The notes beneath the pieces are model-generated. The model did no database searches. It had not been told where the DNA came from and worked only from the letters and a program-made list of their open reading frames with translations. Made by a program: the position numbers and the translations under genes. 64,000 nt of DNA from Stercorarius parasiticus (lineage: Eukaryota; Chordata; Aves; Charadriiformes; Stercorariidae), in the NCBI GenBank assembly GCA_013396915.1, contig VWZL01000915.1, forward strand, positions 131,798-195,797, given 5' to 3'. This document shows positions 24,901 through 37,938 of this stretch, piece after piece. Within the stretch, counting starts at the first letter, position 1. Every line of letters begins with the position of its first letter.

Positions 24901-27900
24901 TTCTTTCATGGTTAATGATTTCACTAAACCTTGTGTTCAGTCAAGTCTTGCATACAATTCTGAATGCAATACATAGTGTAAGGGATTTATTGTATCATAA
25001 TAGGTGCAGCGTTAGCACAATTAGATTTTATGTTGGCTGTGTGTATGTGGAATATAAAAGAACCTGCTTTAAAACTAAATCAATTTTTAGGACATATATT
25101 TACTGCAAAATAAAAATTAAGACATTGTTAGAAAGACAACAGCCTTATTCTCAGTTCCTGGATTAACACTGTGCTCTTCCTGCGAAAGCACAGTGTATAG
25201 CGTGCTTATATGTTCAGCAGTAGGTGGATATGCTCCAGCAGTGGAGGTAATATGATTAGGCCAGAAAAAACTCATAAAAAGTAAGAAATGGCTCTGCTTC
25301 TTGAAAAAGATGATTTCACAGATTTTCCCTGCACAACTCTGTATCTGAATCTTCAGTGATCTAATAGATGTTCACCTACTTTAAAGGAGCTCCTTGTCAA
25401 CCAGATGATCATCTCCACTAAATCCAAGACCTGTCTCCACTGGAAAAAATGCTGTTCAAATCTGTTCTAATTTTATGGTGTGGCCATTACAGTGACAAAG
25501 TCTGGGCTGGAGTAGTGTATTCAGGATCTCTCAAAGTCTGCAACAGGGCAGGAACCAAGGGCAAGACCTTGACTTTAGCTCAGGCCCCTGAGCAACAAGC
25601 GACCCCAGAGATAAACGGAGCCTCTTGCGTCACTGAATCCATTTCCCTGCTATTATAGGAAAGGTGACACAAAATTCCTTTAATTAGCCTCTGAGTACTC
25701 AAACCCCAGGGATGCAGGTTCCCGGGGAGCCTCCCCAGGCTCCTGGGAAGGAGCCAGCTCCAGCCCAGCGCCCTTCGCCTTCACAGTGGTCCAGCCCTTT
25801 ACGCTGTTTTACTGCTCAACCGTGGAGAGCAGAAGCACTTGCGTTAACAACTTCAATCTTTGCTAAAATTGAAGCTATGTTTGGCTTTCACAACCCCAGC
25901 CGTTATGCTGCTTATTCCATTAGCAACTGTTTGAGTCCTGCAACTGCAAAAAGGAAATGACTTTGTTCTGTCTGGCACATGAGCTCGGCCCAAGAAAGCA
26001 CCTGAAGGACGGGCCTCAACCTACAACTTCCAGAGGTAATTTGGACTCGGTGACTAAAGCAGTAACACGAAGCAATTTTTCTTTGTATTGTAGCAGTATC
26101 CCATTTGTATGAGCAGGTCTTACAGAATGAAAAATGATGATTTATTCTCATTTTAGTAGGAAAATTCCCTCTTCTCATCAGTCTTTTATAACACTATAAC
26201 AGACCTTCTGGAGATAAAGCTGGGCTAACAGCACATGGTAGAAGTCCTTCAGAGGAAAGAAATAAGTTCCAGTGGCTTTTTGATTAAATTCTTATAAAAA
26301 TGAAAAATAATACAGTTCCCTGATGCCTTGATATCGCAGTGATGGCTGTACTGGTTATTAGAAGGATATTCACGTCAGAAACATTTCTGCAGGTCTACTC
26401 TATGCAACTCATTTTACCTCTCCACCAGTTCTCCCAAATGTGAGAGAACCAGCCTAGATTATTCAAGGATCTTTGTTTTAAAAAACGGGAGCTTACAGAC
26501 TTCCAGTTAGTGAGCTAGCTCATAAATTCAGTATTTTAGGTGGCAGCCCTTGGCAGAGAACAACCACCCCATTAAATCACGCTGGGCAAGAAACTGTCAT
26601 TTTGGTGAATCATGAGAATTACTAATTCTATTATAATGTGTGCGTATACGAGAAAGGTAATTCAGTGGGAGTTTTAGTTTCATCTTTATGGCGTCCTTCA
26701 GAAGATTATGATCCTTGCCGCTTTTCCCTCTTGTCCACCCAATTTCCAGAGTGGCTGTTAAAAGTTTCAACAGCAGCAGTTAATAAAGACAAGCAAAGTA
26801 TAAACCTTTGCAAAACTCATTCCTGTTTCGCTACTCCCCTGATTTCTGGCATTAGCATCTAACCATCAGGGAAAACTGCTATTTTCTAAGCTTAGGGAAC
26901 ATGCAAGCTCTTCCACCTTCCTCGCTGAGTGGACATCTACCAACGTGGCGCAATGCACAGGTCCCGGGGCTGTCCCAACACTTGTATGTGGTTTAATACC
27001 TGTGGCCCATGTTCTTTGCGGTCTTGTACAAAAACGGACACTCGCACTTGATGGTAGTTCAGGAAAATCAGACGGTCACCCAGAAAGGGAATGGCCTACT
27101 GCCCATGCCCGTGCTTGAGACAGCCTACATCCAGGATGTCAGCTCTTGCTTACACGTGAGCTCTCTGTATTATTTACAGATGAACTTAGTCAGGACTGCA
27201 CTTTATATATTATTAAGGCCTTCTTTGAATTTTAAATTAGAAGATATTTTTAGCCTAATACAGATGATCACAAAATTTACAATTAATTAGAGAACATGTA
27301 TTCTTATTAACTATGAACTGAAATTCTCACAGTCTAGTGGATAAAAAAAAAAATAATATTCAAACAACCGCCCACTCTTAAAACAAATTCAAGAGCAGAG
27401 CAAACAGCCCTATCTGAACACCGCACATGGAGCTAACTTTTGTGGGAGGTTCTGATAGTAAATATTTAATTTTGCACTCAATTGTTATTTGGTGAGAGAT
27501 GTGGTGGTAACTTCTATTTGACCTTAATCGTTCTGAGATACAAACGGATGTGAAAGATCCAAGAAATTTTGCCAACTCACCATTACACATAAAAAAATAT
27601 AAATCTTATCCCAGATCAAATACATTTACAACCGTTAAGGAGATACCAAATGAATACAGACCAATTTGATGTATTAATCCACCTGAAATAACGCACGGTA
27701 CATAATTCAGTATTAGCACATTTAATGGGAAACTGCATGAGTCCAAAGTGTTGGTAATTTCAGGTCCATAATTTAAAAGTACCTGATTTAATTCAATGTA
27801 AAGGAAGAGACAAAAAGTAAATTTGTTCTTTCCTCCACTAATGAAATAGTACTTCATGGTGCAATAAAGAAAAAATTTGGCTACGCTCTTACTGCAGCCC

Positions 27901-28634
27901 GTGTTTGGAGATGGCATACACTGTTCTCGATTCATAAAATCTTGCATGTGTTTAGGTACTAAAGAAGAAGTTGATGCCAGGTTTTGTCACCAGTACTTGC
28001 GAGACAAGTTTATCCATTTTTGCATTAGCAGATGTAAATTGCTCGAGGCAACTACTGATCATCAGTAAACATGTGTTGTGTTTTAAACACTGTAGCTGCT
28101 GTAACAGACCAATGGTATGATTATAAATATGTCCGAGGGGCTTTCTGTGAATTATTTTGATTCATTTTCAAATTACTGCTCACATATGTCCTGTCTTGCT
28201 TCCTATATGGTTCCTGAGCCTTTTTTCTTCAGATCCCAGTTTCAACAGCGGGGCAGGGAGTTATTCTCTGGTATATTTTACTGTGTATTTCTGTTAACTC
28301 CCCTTCACTCTCGTTTGCAGGGCAGTTAACCATCCTTTTACTTCCCCCTAATAGCAAACCAACAGATGAGCAGAATAACCTGGGACTGAGCTACAAAGAG
28401 ATTAAGGACACGTCTGCACTGTGCAATGGAGCATGGTGAAAACAGTTTTAGGGAATATGTGCTTGTGTCTAATAGCTGCCACAAGCGGTTTTGCCCACTG
28501 CATGGTACTTTGTCAAGGCACTACTCAGGTCCAAAAAACCAGGGCTAATTAGCCCCGTTACCCTCACACAGCTACCTTGCTGCTGGTTTTGGAGCTGGCT
28601 TGCAGCATTCCCATAGGCTTGCTCAGATCAACGT
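24901..28634. other. Unique noncoding DNA
   Basis: No gene is recognised. The frames at 24750-25166 (+, 138 codons, partly over the SINE) and 27606-27947 (-, 113 codons) have no identifiable domain. A perfect 14-base palindrome gggctaattagccc at 28542-28555 has a TAATTA homeodomain-type centre. About four 14-base palindromes are expected by chance in a window this size. Confidence 0.6.
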
Positions 28635-28745
28635 GCAGAATTACTTGCTCAAGGTCACGCCAGAAATCAATGGCAGCAGCAGGAAAAGAGCCCAGATGTC
28701 TTTAATATCAGCCCTGGCTCAAAGTCACTAGGCTCTCTCCTTCCC
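28635..28745 (-). repeat. MIR/CORE-SINE fragment, inverted
   Basis: acttgctcaaggtcac at 28643-28658 is the inverted 'gtgaccttgggcaagt' block. atcaatggcagcagcagg and gaaaagagcccagatgtc (28683-28700) follow, corresponding to the inverted core and head-core junction 'gggttctattcc'. cactaggctctctcc then matches the inverted head ('gagcctagtgg'). Four blocks in order make this one of the clearer copies. Confidence 0.75.
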
Positions 28746-30687
28746 AAGCACAATAACCCTCTTTTTGCAGTACACAGACAAGGTGTTAGAGAAGCTGCAC
28801 AACTCGTAACACACATAGAGCACCACACGTGAAACCAAATCACAAGAGTATCATTAACTAACAAACTGTTCCGGTCCAGGACAATTGAAAATCTGGCCTT
28901 TCGCCTCTATCATCGTGACGGACCCGTACAAATAAATTACATCTGTATTAAACAGTTGAGAATTTGCACAGCTTGAAGAGCAAATGAAGTTTTTACTTGG
29001 CTACAAACTGACATGTTTGCTCATGTACGAGCCCTGAGAGGCAGCCCCTACTCTAGATGGCACAGCGATAAATCCCGAGTTTCTCCGGTCACCACCGAGT
29101 CTCCACTGGAGATCCTTCACACTCACATTTCTGTGGCCGCCAGCAGGCTCTGACCCTTAATACATGAACTAGTGACACTCAATGCCTGGAAGGAGAAATT
29201 CAGTTATCTACAGCAACTAAAATAACACTGTGCAGCTTGTCATACCCAGTCCAATTTGTTCCATAGTTTTTCAGAGACACCAGGGAAATACTCCATTCTC
29301 CAGTTCAGCAAGCTTCATCCACAGTATATATTGCTTCCTAAAGAGTTGCTACAATGGTAAAGAAAAAGAAAAAAGAATAGAGGCTTAGAAGAAAACTACA
29401 AACTTTCCACCATGAATCCCACCAACTTCTGTTACTGAATTTAAATCTAAAGCCATTTTATCTTTGAGACAATTGCTAGTCTCTTCTGTTTTCTTAAACT
29501 GCTTGCTTTGGTACAATTGCGCACTGATTTATACTTGCTTTTGACTTCACTTGTTTAGGTGTAAGTGATGGGGAAAATGGCACGAAATTTCATTGCTTTA
29601 AACATTCCTTGAATCCATAGATAACACAGGCAGACCGACTTTGTAAGTTATTGTTATCTTTGTTTCCCAAAAATCACAGTAGTTGAATCCATTATGGTTT
29701 TTTCCATGCACAAACAAAATTCATATCCTTTCAGCTTAAATTATTTTTAGATGGTGAGATGCAGAGGTAAGAACAATGACAAAGCACAGTGGGTTTCTCT
29801 CAATACTTTTGGAGCAAAACCAAGATGGAGCTGTTTTCAGCATGCAGCAGACTCTCAGAAAATTGCACTCACAGTACACGGCAGATGTAATAAATTTCCA
29901 TGCCTCTAGCCAGAACATCCAAGCACTGATTTCTCTGCCCCAAACCAGAGAGAAAGAGGGAGTTCAGATAAAAGGTTCTTTCTGGGGCTATTTTTCTTCA
30001 ATTCATTGCCACTTGAATTCCTCCTGATTTTGTAAAAACTCTTTGTGGGAAGTTTGTTTGGCAGCTGCTGGTACGGGATGGAAGCTGGTGTAACTATCCC
30101 ATTCCCCACAAACACCCTCAGGGCTCTTGTGAGCAGCACCGAGACTTTCTGCAGACCCCGTGGAGATAACAGAGGGCTTCAAAGTGAGATTACAACAGCA
30201 AGAAAGAACTGGATGAGCAGTCAGGAAGAAATGAGTAAAGGAGCCATTGAATTTTTCTTTTGGGTATTTTGTTTCGTAAATCTTCAGATGAGCCAACAAC
30301 TTTTCCATTTCGGAAATCAAATCTCAACTTGATTCTCCTTGCCAATAACAAAACAGAAGATGCTATATCTGTCTGCCCACACAGCCTATTACATGGCCTG
30401 CGGTTGTGCCATCTCTTCTTGGTACTGATACTGAAGAAGGAAAAATCAAAGCACAGAAGAAATGCCTTTTTGATGTGCGAGCGCCAGAAGGATCCAGACC
30501 ACACTAATTTAAGCTCTCGGTGCTAACAAGGAACAGCTATTACCATGGGTACTTACAAACTAGAAGAAAGCATTCCTTCTGTAGGAAGAACTCGACAACT
30601 GCTTCCCTGGAGGGTCTTAACTTTATAAAATCACGTTAAGGAAAAGAAGAAATCAATAAATACACTTGTTAGAGGAGGAACTCAGAA
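28746..30687. other. Unique noncoding DNA
   Basis: No gene, RNA gene or repeat is recognised. Several frames of 77-105 codons at 29906-30526 overlap one another on both strands, which argues against coding. Confidence 0.6.
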
Positions 30688-30732
30688 GCTGTGGCCCTGC
30701 TGAGGCCGGTCCTGCCCCAGGGAGCTTAAAGA
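30688..30732 (-). repeat. Possible SINE tail fragment, inverted
   Basis: cctgccccagggagctta at 30711-30728 resembles the inverted tail 'taagctctttggggcaggg' carried by MIR-type copies in reptiles and birds. The rest of the element is not evident. Confidence 0.45.
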
Positions 30733-32399
30733 TGGGCCCAAGGTGAGGCCCATGGACTCAGACCGCAGAAATGCAGTGAGGTTTGTAGAGAGTCAGAGTG
30801 TGACTGGGCCTGACCTTTGCTGGAGACCTCTCGTGTACAGCAGCCTCACTGCACAGGCTGGGCCAGCTTCTAACACCAGTTTTTGTAAATCACCCGTGAA
30901 GTCATCTTGAAAAAAAAAAAAAAAATTAAAATCTTCCTGTTGTGACTGCACATATAGGTTTTGAGTACTCACACTGTCTTTGACTGGAAATCTGGGGAGC
31001 GGGTCTTTAACCTGCATCAGTCACACTCTACTTGCAACAGCCTTTCCTTTATTAATAAAAAACTGCCTGCGCTGTTTCTTATACTGCTGATCCTAGGGTA
31101 AGTATTTCAAAACCACTTGCTTTGTTCACTGTTATTTTCGCTGCGTGGAAACGTGAAAAAAAAACCCCAACCAAGAAACAAAGCTTTCTACACTGTCACA
31201 CAGCCCAGTGCTGGACCGCAAATGTCCATCCTGCCTGCCTGGGACGGACTGCTCAAGCAATCCCCATTAGCAGGTAGCAAATGTCCTCCAAAAGTGCCAC
31301 CTGGCACAACTGCTCATTGCTTCCTAATCCTCCTGGAATAGCATTTTCCACACAACTCCTATCATACACCGAGCATTCCCCATATGTTCACAAAATGAAG
31401 TCAAATACAAATTTGGTTTGACATCTCCTGCAAGAATCCTTTATCGTCAAAATTTGGCAGAGAAAAGAGACAGGAGTTGTTTCTGACCTAATGGTTTCCC
31501 TCCCTCTTCAGGTAAATTCTTATGTTGGGAGACATCTGCACCTCAGAGCTTATTTTTCTTATATATTGAACTAACCCCATACAAAAAATCCAGCAGAGTG
31601 TTAAATGAAAAGGATAAAATGTATTCAGCTAATTTTCTCCTCTGACCAAGCTCTGCTGAAGGCAGACAGGTTCACAGCGACTCTTGCCTCTGCACCTCTC
31701 CACGGTCCTCCCCGATTTGGGGCATAAAGTACCTCCAAGTCAGAGCTGATTTAACTTGCTCTGCTGTGGCAAAGCTGCAGGAGCTATTGCAGCAGCTGGG
31801 GTTGCAGAGCTCTAACCGTAACCGCCATTACACATCCATGCATTGAAGTTACTTCACGGTGGGCACATCTGCTGCGTTTATGGCCTCATTCTACCACTGT
31901 GGAGAAGACATTACCTCGTATTCCTGAACAAGAACTACTAAGGGAAGGAGTGAAAGCCTCCTAGAAAGCTCGAAGAGCTGTAAGAATCCCTCAGCGCTAG
32001 TAACGGCAAAATGCATGGCCTCAAAAAGAGAGGGGCCTTGCACAGAGATGAACGGCGCCTGGAAAACCTGACCTTTAATCAGCTTACAGCAGTTGTGAAG
32101 GGAACTTCACTTTGAAGTTTTTGCTGTGGAGTCCAGCAAAGGGTGAGATAAATTTACAAGTCCTCAGTTACCACAACTGATTATAAAGTTTGCCTGGACA
32201 GCGAGTTAACATGTAGACATCTACGGTTGGATACCTTTAATTCCATCTGCAAGGAGCTGATATTCTCGAGGCTATAAGTCCCCCACTTTCATACAGAAGA
32301 GTCATATCACAAGGAGAAGGAACAAACAAGATCCTGTGATTAACACACCAGTCATTTCATGAGGAAAGCACAATTCCTGCTACAGACTCATGACGCGAG
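30733..32399. other. Unique noncoding DNA with one A run
   Basis: No gene is recognised. A 16-base A run lies at 30910-30925. I could not find flanking duplications that would mark it as the tail of a retroposed copy. The rest is ordinary composition. Confidence 0.6.
30910..30925 (+). repeat. A homopolymer
   Basis: Sixteen consecutive A. Confidence 0.95.
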
Positions 32400-32592
32400 T
32401 TTTGCCCCCTGCCTCAGTTTCCTACCTACAACCTGGCGACTGGAATTGCCCCTGTGTCCTGCTGTCAGTGTGGACTGCAAGGTCCTCAAGGAAGGAACTA
32501 TTTTTCACTTGGTGCTTTTATCATGCTGTGCTCTGGGATGTCCCAGTCTCGGTGGGGTCTGTGGCCTCAGCTGCACTGCAAGTGATAATACG
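32400..32592 (+). repeat. MIR/CORE-SINE 3' half with sauropsid-type tail
   Basis: gcctcagtttcctacc at 32411-32426 is the MIR 'gcctcagtttcctcatc' block. The tail follows: gactgcaaggtcctcaagga at 32473-32492 and gaaggaactatttttcactt at 32491-32510. These match 'gactgtaagctctttggggcagggactgtctttt' with the expected downstream gtctcggtggggtctgtgg and a final agtgataata. This tail is what I associate with the copies found in turtles, crocodilians and birds. The frames at 32359-32640 lie inside this repeat and are not genes. Confidence 0.7.
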
Positions 32593-34305
32593 GCTCTTCC
32601 AAGGATGACCTTGTCTCCTGTTCCCCAATTTCCCACTTAATCTCAGCAGCCTCTTTTAAAGTAACTTTGTGCAGGGTGTTAAGGTCCTTGGTTGAAGTGT
32701 TGTAGGAATTCTTTAATTACTTCTATGCCCAGCTACTTGCAATTCAGAAGCTCATGTTACAACATTAAAAGGCTTTGACAAAGTAACATGGAATTTCTGG
32801 AGCAGGCTCCAGCAACACAGTTTCTCCTTTTTATCTTCTATTTCAAGGAAGAGTGACAGCAAAAGTTAAATGTTGTTTTTATTTAGTGCTGTTTGATTGA
32901 AAGATTAAGGGTTGAATTTCTAATTTGAAGAGCAATTCTCAATAGAGATGCAATATTTGTATCTATTAAGGACAAGGTGTCCCTGAAATTGCAATCTGCT
33001 GCTCTTCAGAAGTTTTAAATTTCAGGAAATTATAGCTTTCGACCTTCTCTACAAAAAATATATGTAGTTTTATGATAACAAAAGTGCCTCAAGCAGAATA
33101 TACATGTATTTCAAATAAAAAAGGTAACCCAGTTAACCTTCAAACAAGGTGTCTCTTCCAGCTGCTAGTAGCCTCACAATAAAACAGCTGTTGATCTTAT
33201 TTCATGGCCACCTCCCTTTGTAGCATGCAGATCCTGTTCCATGCAGCTGTATTTCCCATTCTCAAGACAAACCCTTTCCAGTTCCAGATCATCCCAGTTC
33301 TGCTGTGCAGCAAATGGAACGTGGGGAATAACTACAAGGCAAACATTTGGAAACAGACAGTATTAAATCCCCCAGACATCATCTGCAGGAGGAAACATCT
33401 TCTCATCATCCTGTAACATCCTCCTGCCAAAGGACATCCTTTCCTCCTCTGTCAGGGGTCCAGAATAAACAGAGTCTCCTCCTGATCTCTGCAACAAGCC
33501 AAATATGTCTACATGGCCCTCGGAAGACTCCTGTAGTGGTAACGGAGACACAGAGAACAAAAAATTTTACGTCAGGCTACAAGGGGTGAACACCCAGATG
33601 CGCGTGAGCCTGCTTTAACCTAACCACTCTGCACAAAAACATGTCGGCATGGATTTCAGCATGGACTGATGTCCCATCACCACCCCAGCTCCTACACAAA
33701 CTCAGAAAAGCAGCAGGAAAGCGTGGCTTGCCATGAACTCTGTTTTTCACCCAAAGTAGCTCAGCCATGCCTACAAGAGCTGTGTTCCTTACTCCAGTTG
33801 TCACACAGCCACAGCCTGAGCGACCCTGTTTGCAGGAACTGGTGCAGAGCAGAGAAAGCCTTGGCTGAGTCACAGAACGGTGGCAGCGAGAGTGCAGTAA
33901 TGGAGACAACCCCGGCCCCCTCGTGGAAGGTGGGTTTATCCTAAAGGCTGCAAATACAGCTCAACGCGATTGATCCTCACCCTGGCAGACCCTGAGACAC
34001 GAAGCTGTCAAACTCGTCACCCATCACCCAAATAAAACGCTAGTGATCTGCAGGCAGACCTCCCCTCCCCCAGCAGATTCATTCAGATCATTATAAAATA
34101 CCTGTACCCAGTCTGATGGTTGCAATTAACTCATGGAACTGTCAGACGTTTCAAAAATGTAACCATCAGGCTAGAAAGAAGAGGAAATGCCAGACAACAA
34201 CAAAACCCCAGACATTTCAAATGGGGAAAAAATGTTTCAGCCTTATTCTCAACGAGATTATTTCTGTCTAGAAAGCATTATGGCTATTTATATTAAATAT
34301 TGTCT
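32593..34305. other. Unique noncoding DNA
   Basis: No gene is recognised. The overlapping frames at 33347-33944 lie on both strands with no family resemblance, including 33577-33909 (-, 110 codons). Confidence 0.6.
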
Positions 34306-34480
34306 TAAGCTCTGTATAAAGCAACTCTCCCAGGCCATAGCAGCTTGCAACCTAAATTGGGAAGTGGTGGTGTTGTAACCCTCATTTTACAGATGCAAAA
34401 CACAGGCATGGAGAGAAGACATGACTTCTACAAAACACGCGTGACAAACACATAAACTGAATTTGATATCAGATGGTATA
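34306..34480 (-). repeat. MIR/CORE-SINE with tail, inverted
   Basis: Read on the minus strand the copy runs from core to tail. On the plus strand cagcttgcaacctaaat (34341-34357) is the inverted tail block 'atttagattgtaagctct'. Then cctcattttacagatg (34380-34395) and cacaggcatggagagaag (34401-34418) are the inverted 'catctgtaaaatgggg' and 'cttctctgtgcctgtg' blocks. gctctgtataaagca upstream fits the distal tail ('tgtttgtacagcgcc'). Block order and spacing are right over about 170 bases, so this is the second-best copy here. Confidence 0.8.
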
Positions 34481-35692
34481 TGGGAACGTTTTAACTGAGA
34501 GCCTTCCCTTTCCTGTCAGTGAATTTCCCAACTGCATACATCTAAATTCCTGTGGCTTTTGCTGCATTCACAGATTCGGGTTCCTTCTGTTTCTACCAAA
34601 TTATGTAGGCTGCCCACTTAGAAGCAAAAACTACCAAGGCTGTTAGAGTTATTTCTCTCTCTTTCCATTTCCTTAAAGGAAACTGACTCCAGGCATCAAA
34701 TACAAAGGCAGTTCTTGTGGGAACTTTCAAAGTTGCTTTTATGTCCGCCCATCTTTGTGCTGAAGTCACAGGCTGAATTACTGCTGGCACAGAAGGCTGG
34801 GCAGAGCGTGAGTCCAGGTAGCGTGTGGGCGTTCTTGGGTAGCAGCTACAGGCACTTTCCCTGCACAGAGCAGGCGTGATGCTCCTGGCCCTCAGCTGAA
34901 AGACTGACCTAAAACTCTGCATGCTCCATCGACGGGAGCTGGTTTGGGGTATTTATGTGAGCCTGGCAGGCAGACACTGGCATGACTGAATACCACTCCC
35001 GTGAGAACACATCTTGGGAATCTTACACATCTACAGGAATTGCTTTCACTCTAGAAGCAGGAGATAAGAAGAGCAGTATTACAGTAGGAAAACGGGTCAG
35101 ATGAATCCCACATCTTTTTCTTTCTGACTATAAGGAAGTAGCAGCTCCATCCTTGTATGGGCCCATCAATACTGCATCACATGGTTGGAGAGTCTGGCCT
35201 GCATTTGAGGAACTCCATTATGCATCTGTAGACATCACAGGTCCGCTGGCACAAGAAGTTTATAGTGCATGCTCTTGATGCTAAATAAAATTATAACAAC
35301 GTCTGGCATCCTGCCTCTAAGCATAACCTAAAACGAAGCTTCCTAAACTGATGCTTCAGAGGGCAGCAAAAGAATAAATAAACCCCTTAGTAATATGTCT
35401 AGCCAACCGTACAATGCTTTACATGAAGAAAAACAGCTTTCCTGAGCCCAATAGGAAATCATTTTGTGCCCTGAAGCATGAGATTTGTTTACCCTTAACT
35501 TAACATGCATAATGCTAGTTTTGTCTTTTTGCAATGAAATTATCCATTCCTTTTATAAATCTGGCTCTTCAGGTTCCCTGAAGAAGCTTATGGCATAACT
35601 TAGAGAAATAAACCAATGGAATTAAACCATGAGGGAAATTACTGTTATTTCTCCTAAAATATCTCAACACCTCTACAGGTTGGACAAAAGGT

Positions 35693-35710
35693 CACACACA
35701 CACACACACA
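35693..35710 (+). repeat. (CA)9 microsatellite
   Basis: Nine perfect copies of ca. Confidence 0.97.
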
Positions 35711-36636
35711 TCCAGACAAGCACTTTCATGAGCAGTATTTTGCTGTTAATACTAGCATACTAGAGTGTTGGCTCAATAAAAAGATATATTTTGTATTTAA
35801 TTCCCCTTGAAATGCAGCATTGAAAGTGCAAATAAGAAACAAAACTGAAGACACTGGTCTGCAGTTAACACTGGAGATTCTGGATTCTTTTTCTTCTTGT
35901 TTTCAACACAGCGTTAATTTTGGAGGCTGACGTTAAGAATCCCACAGACACTTCAGGCAGACACCATTCCTTAGTGCACAGGGGTCCCGCCCTGAGGGCC
36001 ACCATATCGTGGGTCAGATACCCAACAGTGCAATTCCATTGCACATTTTAAAGACCTATAGTTTTATAGAGGAGCTATAGCTTCTATGGAATAGTGAAGG
36101 GCTTCCACGGCAAGATTCTGCTAACAGGTCTTTTCCAGAAATGTGGATTTACACCAACGATTAATTTGTTCTAGCAGCTCTGTGGTGTTTTGGCTGCCCC
36201 TGAGTTCCCCACACACAGATTTAATCAAATCTCAGATGCTCTTTTTCTCTCATGGGAAGCAAAAGGGTAGAAAAAGCTGCTTGCAAAGGTTAAAGATATT
36301 CTTTTTGAAGGCCCTCCAGTGAGAACAGAAAACATTATTCCAGAGAGAATAAATACTGCTAATCCATAGCTGATACACTCATAAATATTGATGAGAACAA
36401 TATTTGCTGAAGGGCATAATAAATACCTTTCATATTGACATCCAAACAACAATGCAGGAGAGTAAATAGCATGGCCACAGTAGCACGGCTAGTTTTTTTC
36501 CTTTCTTGTACCTGTTCATGTGCTGGGGTTGTGTATCTCCTTTACACCCCTGGTATTAAATCTTGCAAGAACTTGTTGCAGTTCCCAGGGGCATTATTTC
36601 CATTACAAATAGTCATTGCACCGTAGCAAGACACAG

Positions 36637-36656
36637 AAAAAAAGAAAAAAAAAAAA
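36637..36656 (+). repeat. A-rich run
   Basis: Seven A, one G, then twelve A. Confidence 0.9.
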
Positions 36657-37056
36657 TCAACTGAGGCAATGCAGAGATAGTGGGGATTCATAAGGGCTAT
36701 TGCCAGCCTGGTGAGGTTAAACTCCTTAGGCTCCTCTTTAGAGTCAATAAAGAAAGATAGGCCCTCCCAGATGATAAGTCTAAGCAGCTAAATTAAGTTC
36801 TTGCTATGAGTAGCCTCTGAGGTGTAGGATCCTGTCTTCATTAACTGTAACGGGAGCCCAGCTACATTAACCAGGGTGAACAGGAGCCCCACACCATCTA
36901 CTTCAGTTATTTGACTGGGATTCAATTCAGAGCATGCAAAGTTGGGAGTCTGGATCCTATACAGACTGTGGCCTTCAGGCCACTTCGGACACTGATTGAG
37001 GACACCTGAACTGGTGTATCTTCCTGCCTGTTCTAAGCCAACCCCAGTGTTTCTAC

Positions 37057-37080
37057 TTTTTTTTTTTTTTTTTTTTTTTT
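37057..37080 (+). repeat. T homopolymer (24 bases)
   Basis: This is the longest homopolymer in the window outside the gap region. It could be the inverted A tail of a minus-strand retroposed copy lying to its right, but I found no matching target-site duplication. Confidence 0.95.
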
Positions 37081-37224
37081 AATTTTCTATTGGTTTTCAT
37101 CTGGGATGGCTCCTGGACTGGATTGCCCACACAAACACCAAGGTGCCAGCCCTGGCACAAGGGAGGCAACAGCTCAGTAGCAGCTTGTGTTTAGAACACC
37201 CTAAAGCAGTTATGAAACTGCAGC

Positions 37225-37300
37225 CGCAAGTACTGGACTAGATGATATCAATATCCTCCTGGATTTTTACTGCCATGATCATTTTGATCGCTGTATCCTT
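37225..37300 (+). repeat. Possible CR1 LINE 3' fragment
   Basis: ggactagatgat at 37235-37246 is identical to the phrase found just upstream of the 3' end of avian CR1 elements, which continues 'ctt..aggtccttccaaccc..attctatgattctatga'. Here the continuation is only loosely similar (ctcctgg, tgatcattttgatcg). CR1 is the dominant bird LINE, so a degraded copy is plausible. Confidence 0.35.
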
Positions 37301-37847
37301 AAACTAGTCTCCACCAATCACCCTGCTGTATCTCACTTCTTGTCAGTACTCAAGAAAAGGAATTTCAGAGAAAGACAACCAGTATCAAAATTTCGCTATT
37401 GTTATAGGATAAATTCTATAATAAAGGCTTAAGGTAGGATACAAAACCTATATGGAGAGGGAATGTCTCCACTGCAAAGTACGTGTGCTAGGAAAGCCAG
37501 ATAAAGGATGGGAGAAGAACACCTTATCCTTTGTTCAACAAAAGCCAAATTAATGGCGTGCCTTCCTTTCCATGCGAGCTTTTACAAAAAAAACCCAACC
37601 AACCCAAACCAAACAAAATAACCCTGGCATGCAAGCTTTTTGTTAGAAGTGTCTGTATGTTTATCCTGATACAAACCAGCACGATCACAGCTACGCTATC
37701 GTAGCCGCCCAACCCAAATCACAGCTTGGCTAGTCAGTCAGCTCAAAGGAGGAAGTAAAGAAAATTTTCAAAGAATCAGTCATCTAATTATTTCAAGGTT
37801 GTAGCATTATGTAAACAGAAAAGGAGGAAGCCCAAAATGTGTTAACA
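37301..37847. other. Unique noncoding DNA
   Basis: Nothing is recognised apart from an imperfect AAACC/AACCC-rich patch near 37585-37625. Confidence 0.55.
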
Positions 37848-37938
37848 TTCACTCATGCAAATATTGACATTGAATCCAACAGGATTACTCCCCTGAGAAA
37901 TGTTAAGTGTACACCTAAGTCTCTGTGGAATTTGGGCT
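37848..37938 (+). repeat. Old self-complementary sauropsid repeat fragment
   Basis: cattcactcatgcaa, then gacattgaatccaac, aggattactcccctgagaaa (37881-37900), tgttaagtgtacacctaagt and a diverged tttgggctta follow the block order of the repeat 'actcatgtgagta-cattgacttcaatggga-ctactcatgagtaaagttaagcatgtgcttaagt-ttgcaggatcggggcc'. That repeat is frequent in turtles and crocodilians and survives in birds. The copy is strongly diverged. Confidence 0.6.

Larger units (their letters stand above)
34481..37056. other. Noncoding DNA with (CA)9 and an unclassified repeat-like block
   Basis: No gene is recognised. Besides the (CA)9 at 35693-35710 and A-rich 36637-36656, the stretch 36690-37030 has the texture of old interspersed repeats (ccttaggctcctctttagag and similar phrases) but I cannot assign it. 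It stops just before a 24-base T run. Confidence 0.5.

Noticed and set aside
37057..37300. T run as the inverted tail of a recent retroposed copy
   Set aside because: No target-site duplication or recognisable body found. The downstream sequence gives only a weak CR1-like phrase.
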